Shown here: one piece after another, positions 1 through 7,422 of the stretch
How the letters are laid out: each line of letters starts with the position of its first letter
How positions within the stretch are numbered: position 1 is the first letter of the stretch
Source: Psychrosphaera sp. F3M07
GTDB lineage: Bacteria > Pseudomonadota > Gammaproteobacteria > Enterobacterales > Alteromonadaceae
DNA: 64,000 nt
Reading direction: 5' to 3'
Assembly: GCF_018860345.1 (NCBI RefSeq)
Contig: NZ_JAHKPJ010000016.1
Location: forward strand, 62,001 to 126,000
Position numbers and translations under genes: made by a program
The notes under the pieces: generated by a model
Databases searched by the model: none
Told to the model about the DNA's origin: nothing
The model's input: only the letters and a program-made list of their open reading frames with translations

Positions 1-3
1 ACG

Positions 4-34
4 AAAAAACCCGATACTCGTGAAAGTATCGGGT
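4..34 (-). terminator. Rho-independent terminator of the tRNA-Ser unit
   Basis: Read leftward, a perfect 10-bp stem (9-18 with 25-34) and a 6-nt loop are followed by six T residues. It lies just downstream of the second tRNA-Ser gene, so it should end the tRNA transcript. Confidence 0.85.
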
Positions 35-44
35 TATTCGTATG

Positions 45-136
45 TGGCGGAAAGCGAGGGATTCGAACCCCCGGAAGGTTTAACCCTTCGTCTGATTTCA
101 AGTCAGGTGCATTCGACCGAGCTCTGCCAGCTTTCC
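45..136 (-). tRNA. tRNA-Ser(UGA), distal copy
   Basis: The minus strand folds as a class II tRNA with a 7-bp acceptor stem (GGAAAGC with GCTTTCC), a long variable arm, a GGTTCGAATCC T-arm and an encoded CCA at 45-47. The anticodon loop reads CTTGAAA, so the anticodon is TGA and it decodes UCA and related serine codons. The long variable arm fits serine. It is the second gene of a two-gene unit. It differs from its neighbour by a compensated acceptor base pair and one further base. Confidence 0.97.
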
Positions 137-184
137 TATGGTCGTTCTAAATATCGAATTAGACTACATCAATATTTATTAAAG

Positions 185-276
185 TGGCGGAGAGCGAGGG
201 ATTCGAACCCCCGGAAGGTTTAACCCTTCGTCTGATTTCAAGTCAGGTGCATTCGACCGAACTCTGCCAGCTCTCC
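185..276 (-). tRNA. tRNA-Ser(UGA), promoter-proximal copy
   Basis: This is a near-identical class II tRNA with acceptor GGAGAGC/GCTCTCC, anticodon TGA in the loop CTTGAAA, a long variable arm and an encoded CCA at 185-187. It is 48 bp upstream of the other copy on the same strand and is probably co-transcribed with it. In E. coli, tRNA-Ser(UGA) (serT) also lies next to yccA, as here. Confidence 0.97.
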
Positions 277-288
277 ACTGTGGGGCGC

Positions 289-317
289 ATATTAATGACC
301 TAATGGGCTCCTGTAAA
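289..317 (-). promoter_or_regulatory. Sigma-70 promoter of the tRNA-Ser unit
   Basis: On the minus strand there is a -35 TTTACA (312-317), a spacer of exactly 17 bp and a -10 TAATAT (289-294). GCGCCCC follows directly. A GC-rich discriminator after the -10 is typical of stable-RNA promoters under stringent (ppGpp) control. Placement just before the tRNA genes supports the call. Confidence 0.8.
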
Positions 318-614
318 GTCTAAATTTAATATTTTATTGATTTTATTGTTTATATGGTCACTTTTAAAACAAAACGCCTTTTTCATAATCAACATTTATA
401 AAATATACACATAAATTTAATAAAACACGGAACAATTAATATAAAGCGCAGTCAAACCGCTTGGTGAATATATCGGCATTATCTTGTTTTTATTTGTAAA
501 AAGCATTTAATAGGTGCTTGAAACAAGTTTAATTGCCTACATGTATTGACCAAGGCTGAAGTTTAATGAAAACTAGCCCTAGTTTAAAAATGTTAAATTA
601 ACAGGAGTTCTTAA
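318..614. other. Intergenic region upstream of yccA, no gene seen
   Basis: This AT-rich stretch separates the leftward tRNA unit from yccA. I see no open frame with coding character and no RNA fold. It must hold the yccA promoter, but no convincing -35/-10 pair stands out. An AGGAG ribosome binding site sits just before the yccA ATG. Confidence 0.5.
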
Positions 615-1280
615 ATGAACAACAGAACAGTATATCAAAGTGAATCTACTTCAGTACTGCAAACAAACAAAGTACTTAGAAGTACTTATTCTCTATTAGC
701 AATGACATTAGCATTTGCAGCAGTAGTTGCGGGTGCAGCAATGGCATTCAACTTACCTCATCCTGGGTTGATTATTACCTTAGTGGGTTTTTACGGTTTA
801 CTTTTTTTAGTTCATAAAACAGCAAACAGCTCTACAGGACTGCTTTCAGTTTTCGCTTTCACAGGTTTTCTTGGCTATACACTAGGACCTATATTAAATA
901 TGGTCATAGGTAATGGCGGTGGTGAAATCGTTATGACTGCTCTGGGCGGCACGGCACTAACTTTCTTTGGTGTTTCTGCTTACGCATTAACGACTAAACG
1001 CGATTTATCATTCTTAAACGGAATGATGATGGCTGGCTTTTGGGTATTAATCGTTGCTGTTGTTGCGAACATATTTTTACAAATCCCAGCACTGTCGTTA
1101 GCGATTAGCTCTTTGTTTATCTTATTCTCATCTGGCGCAATTTTGTTACAAACAAAAGCAATCGTTGATGGTGGCGAAAGAAACTATATTTTAGCAACGG
1201 TAACTTTATTCGTTTCTATCTATAATATCTTCTTAAGCTTAATCCATTTACTTACCGCTTTTGGTGGTAATGACGATTAA
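615..1280 (+). CDS. yccA: YccA, Bax inhibitor-1 family inner membrane protein
   Basis: The product has 221 residues, close to E. coli YccA. After a short cytoplasmic N-terminus of about 25 residues it carries about seven hydrophobic segments typical of the BI-1/YccA family. YccA is known as a substrate and modulator of the membrane protease FtsH, acting with HflKC. The ATG is preceded by an AGGAG site at good spacing. Position next to tRNA-Ser and close to tusE matches the serT-yccA-tusE order of E. coli. Its own terminator follows, so it seems to be transcribed separately from the tus genes. Confidence 0.93.
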   Translation: MNNRTVYQSESTSVLQTNKVLRSTYSLLAMTLAFAAVVAGAAMAFNLPHPGLIITLVGFYGLLFLVHKTANSSTGLLSVFAFTGFLGYTLGPILNMVIGNGGGEIVMTALGGTALTFFGVSAYALTTKRDLSFLNGMMMAGFWVLIVAVVANIFLQIPALSLAISSLFILFSSGAILLQTKAIVDGGERNYILATVTLFVSIYNIFLSLIHLLTAFGGNDD

Positions 1281-1301
1281 TCGTTAATTAATATTTTAAT
1301 T

Positions 1302-1328
1302 AAGGCTTAGTTTACTAAGCCTTTTTTA
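1302..1328 (+). terminator. Rho-independent terminator after yccA
   Basis: AAGGCTTAG and CTAAGCCTT form a 9-bp stem with a 4-nt loop, followed by a T-run. It separates yccA from the tus operon. Confidence 0.88.
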
Positions 1329-1415
1329 TTGCCTAAAGATATTCCAACTTAGTTTGCTCTACAGTCAAAATCACATACAATACCCCACTCCTTAATTGAT
1401 GAAACTGATATCTAT

Positions 1416-1775
1416 ATGGCTAGTTATTTATTGATGTTACATGGCACACCTTGGTCAAACCAAAGTGTATTAAGTGCCTGTCAGTTTGCCCAAGCAGCAA
1501 TTGATTCTGGCCATAACGTTCCTGCTATTTTTCTTTATCAAGATTCGGTATTAAACGCAGTTAATACGCTAGATATCCCTTCAGATGAATTAAATGGTCA
1601 ATCGCATTTATTACAACTCAGTAATAAACATAATATTAAGTTAATGTTGTGCGTAACTGCGGCTGAAAAACGTGGATTATCTGTAGGAAATATTAGTCCT
1701 GAATTTACTATTTCTGGTCTTGCTGAATTTGCTGAGTTAACGACTCAAGCCGATAAAGTCATACAATTTAAGTGA
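1416..1775 (+). CDS. tusD: TusD, sulfurtransferase subunit of the TusBCD complex
   Basis: This is a 119-residue DsrE-family protein. The conserved catalytic cysteine is in the motif LMLCVTAAEKRG near residue 78, as in TusD. In the sulfur relay, TusA passes persulfide sulfur to TusD in the TusB2C2D2 hexamer, which hands it to TusE for MnmA-dependent 2-thiolation of tRNA wobble uridine. It is the first gene of a tusDCB-tusE cluster. tusC follows 8 bp after the stop. Confidence 0.94.
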   Translation: MASYLLMLHGTPWSNQSVLSACQFAQAAIDSGHNVPAIFLYQDSVLNAVNTLDIPSDELNGQSHLLQLSNKHNIKLMLCVTAAEKRGLSVGNISPEFTISGLAEFAELTTQADKVIQFK

Positions 1776-1783
1776 GGCCTATT

Positions 1784-2146
1784 TTGACAGTAAAGAATAT
1801 TCTTATCATACATACCCAATCAGGACTTAATAACTTGCAAGGTAAAGAAGCCCTTGATTTGAGTTTGATTTTTGGTGCTTATGAACAAAACGTTTCTGTG
1901 TTGTTTTACCAACAAGGCGTTACTCAAACATTAGCTCAACAAACGCCAGAATTAATAAATCAAAAAGACTATCTGTCCACCATCAAAGCACTCGGTATTT
2001 ACGATATTGATCATGTTTTTGCGTGTCAGAATAGCCTACAACAATTTGGGTTAGCTAATCATGAGTTAATCCAAGGTGTCGAGCAAATATCACTGCTAGA
2101 TATCAAACAGTTAAAATCCAATGCCGATCATATTTATGTGGTTTAA
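1784..2146 (+). CDS. tusC: TusC, subunit of the TusBCD sulfur-relay complex
   Basis: This DsrF-family protein has about 120 residues and lies between tusD and tusB. The start is uncertain. A GTG at 1772 overlaps the tusD stop. The TTG at 1784 is preferred because GTGAGG lies 6-7 nt before it and because family members begin just before a VKNILII-type strand. No catalytic cysteine is needed in TusC, which is a structural partner in the hexamer. Overlap or close spacing with tusD suggests translational coupling. Confidence 0.9.
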   Translation: MTVKNILIIHTQSGLNNLQGKEALDLSLIFGAYEQNVSVLFYQQGVTQTLAQQTPELINQKDYLSTIKALGIYDIDHVFACQNSLQQFGLANHELIQGVEQISLLDIKQLKSNADHIYVV

Positions 2147-2155
2147 CGGGGTATC

Positions 2156-2425
2156 ATGAATCAAACAACATTACATTTAATCTTCTCCCCCGATGCATGG
2201 ACTAAAGCGAAACCGTTAGTAGAGGTTAATGATCAAGTCTTGTTATTACAGGATGCTGTGTATCTAGTCGCTAAAAATGATTTAGGCCTTAATTGTAAAC
2301 AGATTTTTGTAAGACAATTAGATATGAGTGCTAGAAATATACATCCAACCGCTGACTTCACAGTAATAGATGATACTAAGTGGGTTGAATTAACAACGGC
2401 AGCGCACAACCTCATCTCTTGGTAA
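2156..2425 (+). CDS. tusB: TusB, subunit of the TusBCD sulfur-relay complex
   Basis: This is an 89-residue DsrH-family protein, the usual length for TusB. It starts 9 bp after tusC with GGGG-like purines before the ATG. The last codons (Ser-Trp-stop) are themselves the first, degenerate unit of a 15-bp tandem repeat that continues past the stop. The repeat re-creates the Ser-Trp-stop triplets in the tusB frame several times. The protein end therefore appears intact rather than truncated. Confidence 0.92.
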   Translation: MNQTTLHLIFSPDAWTKAKPLVEVNDQVLLLQDAVYLVAKNDLGLNCKQIFVRQLDMSARNIHPTADFTVIDDTKWVELTTAAHNLISW

Positions 2426-2550
2426 ATAAGTTCTTGGTAATACAGTTCTTGGTAATACAGTTCTTGGTAATACAGTTCTTGGTAATACAGTTCTTGGTAA
2501 TACAGTTCTTGGTAATGCAGTTATTAGTAAGTAAGCTCTTGCTAATAAAG
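2416..2550 (+). repeat. 15-bp tandem repeat spanning the tusB stop codon
   Basis: The unit is TTCTTGGTAATACAG. Units at 2431-2505 are five perfect copies and 2506-2520 has one mismatch. 2416-2430, 2521-2535 and 2536-2550 are diverged copies. The array begins inside tusB and fills much of the 207-bp tusB-tusE gap. The unit is a multiple of three, so copy-number change would not shift any frame. Diverged edges around identical central copies fit recent expansion by slippage or unequal exchange. Confidence 0.95.
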
Positions 2551-2632
2551 CTATTTCCGAAAGCTATTGGAATGAAGCGCTTAGGAATCAGATTTAAAGA
2601 GTTATCACATAAATATATTTTAGAGTTTTATA

Positions 2633-2962
2633 ATGATTGAATTTAACGGCCAACAATTTGAGACCGACAAACATGAATATCTATTGCATCTTTCTGACTG
2701 GAGTCAAGAGCTCGCTTTACATATTGCAGAGTTAGAAAATGTAACCATGACAGAAAATCATTGGGAAGTGGTCAACTTTGTGCGTGATTTTTATAAAGAA
2801 TACAAAACCAGCCCAGCTATTCGAATGTTAGTCAAAGCGATGGCAAAACAGTTAGGAGCAGACAAAGGTAATAGTATTTACCTTTATAAACTATTCCCGA
2901 AAGGTCCTGCTAAACAAGCTACTCGCATCGCTGGTCTTCCAAAACCAGCTAAATGTATTTAA
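2633..2962 (+). CDS. tusE: TusE, DsrC-family sulfur carrier
   Basis: This is a 109-residue DsrC/TusE protein with the hallmark cysteine as the second-to-last residue (PAKCI). The family core is visible as [14 protein letters not shown] and [21 protein letters not shown]. TusE takes sulfur from TusD and delivers it to MnmA on tRNA. It is separated from tusB by the 15-bp repeat. No strong ribosome binding site precedes the ATG. In E. coli tusE lies next to yccA but away from tusDCB, while here all are together. Confidence 0.95.
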   Translation: MIEFNGQQFETDKHEYLLHLSDWSQELALHIAELENVTMTENHWEVVNFVRDFYKEYKTSPAIRMLVKAMAKQLGADKGNSIYLYKLFPKGPAKQATRIAGLPKPAKCI

Positions 2963-2992
2963 TTCACTGATAACGACTTTAGAGAAACTATT

Positions 2993-3427
2993 ATGTCTGA
3001 ACTTATCCATGTTACTTGTAGTCACTGTATGGCTAAAAACCGCCTTCCACTTGAAAAAACAAGTCAAGACCCTAGTTGTGGGAAATGCAAAGAGTCTATT
3101 TTAATTGCCTCCCCATTAGCGTTAAATGATCAAAACTTTCAGCGCTTTATCCAAAACAATGACTTGCCTGTCATCGTCGATTTTTGGGCAAGTTGGTGCG
3201 GCCCATGTCAAATGATGGCGCCAGTTTATGAACAAGTATCTGGTGAAATGAATAGCCAAGCCCGTTTTGCCAAAGTAGACACAGAACAAGCTCAACAAGT
3301 AGCAGCGGCTTATAATATTAGAAGCATTCCAACTATTATTATTTACAAAGAAGGTAAAGAGGTTGCCCGTCAAGCAGGCGCTATGGATAAAACCTCATTA
3401 ACTAATTGGGTGAGAGAGCAGTTATAA
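2993..3427 (+). CDS. trxC: Thioredoxin 2 (TrxC)
   Basis: The product has 144 residues. The N-terminus has two CxxC pairs (CSHC near residue 9 and CGKC near residue 29) that form the zinc site specific to thioredoxin 2. A thioredoxin fold follows with the active site WCGPC near residue 68 and a cis-proline in SIPT. TrxC is a cytoplasmic disulfide reductase linked to oxidative stress. It starts 30 bp after tusE and may be read from the tus transcript, which would place it with other thiol chemistry. Confidence 0.94.
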   Translation: MSELIHVTCSHCMAKNRLPLEKTSQDPSCGKCKESILIASPLALNDQNFQRFIQNNDLPVIVDFWASWCGPCQMMAPVYEQVSGEMNSQARFAKVDTEQAQQVAAAYNIRSIPTIIIYKEGKEVARQAGAMDKTSLTNWVREQL

Positions 3428-3433
3428 AAAAGC

Positions 3434-3461
3434 GAGGCTCGAGTTTCGAGTTTCGAGTTTC
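3434..3461 (+). repeat. 7-bp tandem repeat after trxC
   Basis: Three perfect copies of GAGTTTC (3441-3461) follow one diverged copy (3434-3440), starting 7 nt after the trxC stop. The unit differs by one base from the array after add at 5028. A further two-copy 7-bp repeat (AGCTGGA) lies near 3496-3509. Confidence 0.9.
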
Positions 3462-3601
3462 GAAGTGTGACAAATTTCAGGTCTAAAACCCCAAAAGCTG
3501 GAAGCTGGAATGAACTATAATTGAAAGCTTTCTAGGTACGAATTATCAGGTAAATGTTACAAAATAGAAAGCTCAAATAAGTTGTTAGATAAGTAATCCA
3601 G

Positions 3602-3955
3602 TTACTTATCTGACCAAACTGCAAACTCATTACCAGTAACATCGGTGAAATGAAAACGTTTCCCACCAGGAAATTCAAATATCTCTTGCACTATATCACC
3701 ACCATTATCAACGATCTTACTTGCAATTGCGGCTAAATCCTCGGAGTAAAAAACAACAAGGACTGAACCAGAGTCAGTACTCGCAATTTTATTTGATAAA
3801 TAAAACCCACCATCCATTCCAGTTTCTTTCGAAAATGAGCAATACTCAGGCCCATAATCAACAAACTGCCAATTAAACACGGCACTGAAAAACTGCTTAG
3901 TTTTTGTTAAATCCTTTGATGGCAATTCCAAATAATTAATTTTTTCGTCACTCAT
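3602..3955 (-). CDS. VOC-family (glyoxalase-like) protein
   Basis: About 117 residues starting MSDEKINYLELPSKDL, a typical VOC-family opening followed by a beta-alpha-beta-beta-beta fold. The C-terminal strand reads GGKRFHFTDVTGNEFAVW. Relatives are often annotated as glyoxalase or bleomycin-resistance-like, but the substrate is unknown. The frame stays open upstream to 4051. The ATG at 3955 is chosen because GAGGGG precedes it and the upstream residues are non-family. The gene is divergent from add. Confidence 0.8.
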   Translation of the reverse strand: MSDEKINYLELPSKDLTKTKQFFSAVFNWQFVDYGPEYCSFSKETGMDGGFYLSNKIASTDSGSVLVVFYSEDLAAIASKIVDNGGDIVQEIFEFPGGKRFHFTDVTGNEFAVWSDK

Positions 3956-4029
3956 AGTGTTTCCCCTCTCTTGTTCTGCATTAACAGTGTTATAATTTGC
4001 ATAATACCACCGGATAGAATTTGAATTAG

Positions 4030-5028
4030 ATGATAGACCATAGCTTACCACTTGTAGACTTACACCGTCACTTAGACGGTAACATCCATCCTGCGACGGT
4101 TTGGGATTTAGCCCAACAACATAACATTAAACTACCAGGCGCAAATGTTGATGAGTTTACTCCACACGCTCAAATACAAGATCAAACCTCAGATCTACTG
4201 GCTTTCTTAAAAAAGCTAGATTATGGCGTATCTGTGTTAGCTAACCTGGATGCGGTTTATCGTGTTGCTTATGAAAATGTAAAAGATGCAAAAGAGCAAG
4301 GTTTGGACTACACCGAACTACGTTTTTCACCATATTACATGGCTGAGACATTCAAATTAAATATAGCGGAAGTGGTTAATGTTGTGGCTGATGCCGTGTC
4401 TACTGCGAGCAAAGAGTTTAATATAAAAACGAACTTGATCGGTATATTAAGTAGAACCTATGGCACTGAGATTTGCCAACAAGAGTTAAGCGCAATCTTG
4501 ACTCACAAAGACAAAATCACAGCACTAGACTTAGCGGGAGATGAACTTAATTACCCTGCTGAAATGTTTGTTAATCATTTTAAACAGGCACGTGATGCCG
4601 GTTTACAAATTACGGTTCATGCCGGCGAAGCGGCTGGCCCTGAAAGTGTTTGGAATGCTATTAAGTTACTCGGCGCAACACGAATAGGCCATGGTGTTGC
4701 TGCGACTCAAGACATGAAACTCATGGATTATTTACGTGATAACAAAATTGCCATTGAGTCCTGCCCTACTTCCAATTATCAAACAGCAACAATAAAAGAC
4801 TTAACCAAACATCCACTGAAAACGTTTTTAAACCATGGTGTGATTGTTTGTTTAAATACTGATGATCCTGCGGTATCAAACATTACCATTAAACATGAAT
4901 ACAAAGTGGCGACCGATGTATTAGGGTTAACCGCAAACGAGTTAAGGCAAATACAACTTAATGGTGTTGAAGCCGCCTTTTTATCTGAGCAAGAGAAGCG
5001 CGCATTAATGGAAATTAAGAAAGGCTAG
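4030..5028 (+). CDS. add: Adenosine deaminase
   Basis: 332 residues, the usual length. Zinc ligands and catalytic motifs are all visible: LHRHLDG near residue 12, HAGEAAGP near residue 198 with the catalytic Glu two residues later than usual numbering, SCPTSNYQT, and LNTDDP with the paired aspartates. It converts adenosine and deoxyadenosine to inosine and deoxyinosine in purine salvage. The last base of its TAG stop is the first base of a 7-bp tandem repeat. Confidence 0.95.
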   Translation: MIDHSLPLVDLHRHLDGNIHPATVWDLAQQHNIKLPGANVDEFTPHAQIQDQTSDLLAFLKKLDYGVSVLANLDAVYRVAYENVKDAKEQGLDYTELRFSPYYMAETFKLNIAEVVNVVADAVSTASKEFNIKTNLIGILSRTYGTEICQQELSAILTHKDKITALDLAGDELNYPAEMFVNHFKQARDAGLQITVHAGEAAGPESVWNAIKLLGATRIGHGVAATQDMKLMDYLRDNKIAIESCPTSNYQTATIKDLTKHPLKTFLNHGVIVCLNTDDPAVSNITIKHEYKVATDVLGLTANELRQIQLNGVEAAFLSEQEKRALMEIKKG

Positions 5029-5065
5029 AGTTGCGAGTTGCGAGTTGCGAGTTGCGAGTTGCGAG
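5028..5065 (+). repeat. 7-bp tandem repeat beginning at the add stop codon
   Basis: Five perfect copies of GAGTTGC (5028-5062) plus a partial GAG. The first unit starts on the third base of the add stop codon. The unit is a one-base variant of the GAGTTTC array after trxC. Confidence 0.95.
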
Positions 5066-5160
5066 AAACAGTATACAAATATTTCTGCTTCCGCCACCCG
5101 CACTTTCTATTGGATATAGCTAGTAAGTATCTCTAGTCTTAAATAGTTTGAATATAAAAT

Positions 5161-5445
5161 TTATTTAGATATATGAACTAGCAGGGAGTTTAAAACTGTA
5201 TTTACCGCTTTGATATCTTCTTGCTCTAACTCGCCATTTTTTATGGCTTTGTTAACGCTAGCGGTGATTTCAGTAACGACTTGCTCTAACTCAATGCTGG
5301 TATTTTCTAACATAGCAGTACCAATCACTAAATCAACATGCCCTCTTAAATAACCACTTGCGAACAACTCATCGTCCGTTCCACTGACAACGAACCCATC
5401 AAAGTATTCTTGGGCGGTATCACTAAGTTGTTCTAAATTTAACAT
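5161..5445 (-). CDS. YfcL family protein
   Basis: 94 residues, acidic and predicted helical, without membrane segments. Length, the FASGYLRGHVDLVIG core and position at the end of an epmC-aroC cluster match E. coli YfcL, whose function is not known. It is the last gene of a likely minus-strand operon, 46 bp after the NAD kinase-like gene. Confidence 0.75.
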   Translation of the reverse strand: MLNLEQLSDTAQEYFDGFVVSGTDDELFASGYLRGHVDLVIGTAMLENTSIELEQVVTEITASVNKAIKNGELEQEDIKAVNTVLNSLLVHISK

Positions 5446-5491
5446 CTTTTAACCTTTTCAATTTATGTTGTTTTACACGTTTTGTTTAACT

Positions 5492-6664
5492 TTATAATTC
5501 TTCGTATCCAACAGGATATAATACTTGATCGTGATAACCCGTGATCACTTTTATGTGACCCGATAAGGATTTATCTAAAGATACATCACCGGTGTCCACA
5601 ATTAATGGTCTGCCGTTAAGTGCTTTTAATTTTGTTTTAGTTGCTATTACTAAAATATTGTCTTTGCCTATTCTCTTAATAACTTCTGGGCTTAATTGTT
5701 GATTACCACGGCCGAAAATATGCCCTTGCCCACCAATTAAGGTAATAAGTAACTTGGTATTGTCATCGATAAAGCTTAACAATTCACTGGCAGTTACATC
5801 TTGTTTTAGCAAGTTGTGGTCTTGAATAACATCCACACCTAATAGGGTATTTGGTAAGCTTAACTCTTCCATCAAATAAGCAACCGTACTGCCAGAACCC
5901 ATGATATAAGTTTGCTCTGGTTCCATCAGTTCAATCACGTGGGCTGCGATATCGTTTAATACCAACTCATCACTTTCTTTGCCACCCATTTTCACATTTT
6001 GAATAAAACGTAATTCACTTGGTACCGACAACTCACCATATCGGCGCGCTTTAACTATGCCTTGACGAAACTTCTCTTCATCAATATCCATAACATCCGC
6101 ATCTGACACTGTGACTAACTCGCCTGTTACTAATAGCTGTAATACGCGTCCAGCTGCTTTTGGTGTAATGGCATAAACTCCTGAATGAATTTTACAGCCA
6201 GCTGGCACCCCTAATACCGTTACGTTATCTTCCACCGCGGCACATATATTACGTGCGGTACCGTCGCCACCAACAAACAGAATCAGATCTACTTTTAAAT
6301 CCGCTAAAACCTTAGCTGCGTTTTCCGTATCTTGATGAGTTGTCACTGCAGAGGTTGGTGTATAAACCACATTATGGGCGAATTGAAGTTGCTCACAAAG
6401 GCTTTGCCCCATTTCACCAGCAACTGTGAATATATCGACGTGTTCTATATATTCAGACAACATAGATAAGGCAATAGACGCCCTATCATTAGCTTTTTGT
6501 TCTGCCCCTAAGGACTTAGCTAATTCTGCTGTATTGTCACCATCAGAGCCTTTTAAACCGACACTTCCCCCTACGCCTGCAATAGGGTTAATAATCAAGC
6601 CAAGCCTAAAGTTAACTCGGCTTTGTTGGTTAATATTGGTATTTACGCTTTTATTATCTGGCAT
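5492..6664 (-). CDS. ATP-NAD kinase family protein (COG3199 type)
   Basis: 390 residues. The diacylglycerol/NAD kinase-type nucleotide motif GGDGTARN is near residue 135, preceded by LIINPIAGVGGSVGLKGSDG near the N-terminus and followed by GVPAGCKIHSGVYA. This layout fits the long COG3199 family predicted to phosphorylate NAD, rather than the ~290-residue NadK. The true substrate is not established. Its ATG abuts the epmC stop with no gap, so the two genes are surely co-transcribed. The E. coli cluster lacks this gene. Confidence 0.8.
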   Translation of the reverse strand: MPDNKSVNTNINQQSRVNFRLGLIINPIAGVGGSVGLKGSDGDNTAELAKSLGAEQKANDRASIALSMLSEYIEHVDIFTVAGEMGQSLCEQLQFAHNVVYTPTSAVTTHQDTENAAKVLADLKVDLILFVGGDGTARNICAAVEDNVTVLGVPAGCKIHSGVYAITPKAAGRVLQLLVTGELVTVSDADVMDIDEEKFRQGIVKARRYGELSVPSELRFIQNVKMGGKESDELVLNDIAAHVIELMEPEQTYIMGSGSTVAYLMEELSLPNTLLGVDVIQDHNLLKQDVTASELLSFIDDNTKLLITLIGGQGHIFGRGNQQLSPEVIKRIGKDNILVIATKTKLKALNGRPLIVDTGDVSLDKSLSGHIKVITGYHDQVLYPVGYEEL

Positions 6665-7333
6665 TTATTTAATATCCAGTTTGAAAGAAGGTATAAATTG
6701 ATTGATGTTAGTTGGTATCGATTGCTGATATCGCTCTGCTAACGTTTCCATTAACTGTTGTGCTCTTGGTGGGAAACCATTGACGAGATATACATTGATT
6801 TGTTTTAGTATGTCTTGCTCAAAAGCTTGGCTATCTGGCTGATTGCCAAATTCATCACCAGATAAATTATCGCAACTGACATTAAACTTAAAACCTGCGG
6901 CAATAGATAAAGCCCACTCAATAGATTGAGGTTTTATTTCAGCTTGTTGAAATGTCTTTTGCTGCTCAGCAGTTCTGCCATCGGGGCAATACCAATAACC
7001 AAAATCTACGAGCTTACGCCTTTGTTCTCCAGCCAAACACCAATGAGCTATTTCATGTAATGCACTGGCGTAATATCCGTGGGCGAATACCACTTGAGCA
7101 TAACTTTGTGCAGGTATATTAATATCGGTTTCACCGGCAGGTAAATAAATCGGTTCGTCGTTGCCTTTAACTAATCGAGTATTAAAACGGTCAAAAAAAC
7201 AGTCGTTAAACAGATCAATAATATCTTGGATGTTATGCGCTGATGTTTGAGTAAGCGCGTGATCGACTTGGGACAAGTTTTGATAAGCTAATGACACTGG
7301 GCAACTATCGTATTTATTAAAACGTGAGAACAT
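6665..7333 (-). CDS. epmC: EpmC, elongation factor P hydroxylase
   Basis: About 222 residues. The core matches E. coli EpmC/YfcM: DLFNDCFFDRFNTRLVKG, EPIYLPAG, VFAHGYYASALHEIAHWC, VDFGYWYCPDGR and FNVSCDNL. The HEIAHW segment supplies metal-binding histidines. EpmC hydroxylates the beta-lysylated residue of EF-P. The frame is open to a TTG at 7390; the ATG at 7333 is preferred, but it has a weak ribosome binding site and the start remains uncertain. Confidence 0.88.
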   Translation of the reverse strand: MFSRFNKYDSCPVSLAYQNLSQVDHALTQTSAHNIQDIIDLFNDCFFDRFNTRLVKGNDEPIYLPAGETDINIPAQSYAQVVFAHGYYASALHEIAHWCLAGEQRRKLVDFGYWYCPDGRTAEQQKTFQQAEIKPQSIEWALSIAAGFKFNVSCDNLSGDEFGNQPDSQAFEQDILKQINVYLVNGFPPRAQQLMETLAERYQQSIPTNINQFIPSFKLDIK

Positions 7334-7422
7334 TATACCAATGCAGAGCTGAGTGAATACTGAAATATTTTGTTTATTAACATAAACCAAACTAATTTAG
7401 GTTTGAATCAATCTTAAGATTA

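Noticed and set aside
1-276. Integration site of a mobile element at tRNA-Ser
   Set aside because: tRNA-Ser genes are common integration sites, but no integrase, direct-repeat attachment site or prophage gene is visible nearby.
517-543. Possible sigma-32 (heat-shock) promoter before yccA
   Set aside because: CTTGAAA matches the -35 exactly, but the following CCTACATG at 12 bp is a poor -10. The yccA/FtsH link makes it tempting, yet the match is too weak to annotate.
2419-2640. 73-residue FLVIQ-repeat frame as a real protein gene
   Set aside because: It is a by-product of the 15-bp repeat, starts at TTG inside tusB without a ribosome binding site and has no protein-like composition. Kept only as a possible translation-coupling frame.
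3956-4051. N-terminal extension of the VOC protein
   Set aside because: The open frame continues 32 codons upstream, but it overlaps the start of divergent add, and a strong GAGGGG site points to the ATG at 3955.
2416-5065. CRISPR array
   Set aside because: The repeats are 7- and 15-bp direct tandem units without spacers, and no cas genes are present.
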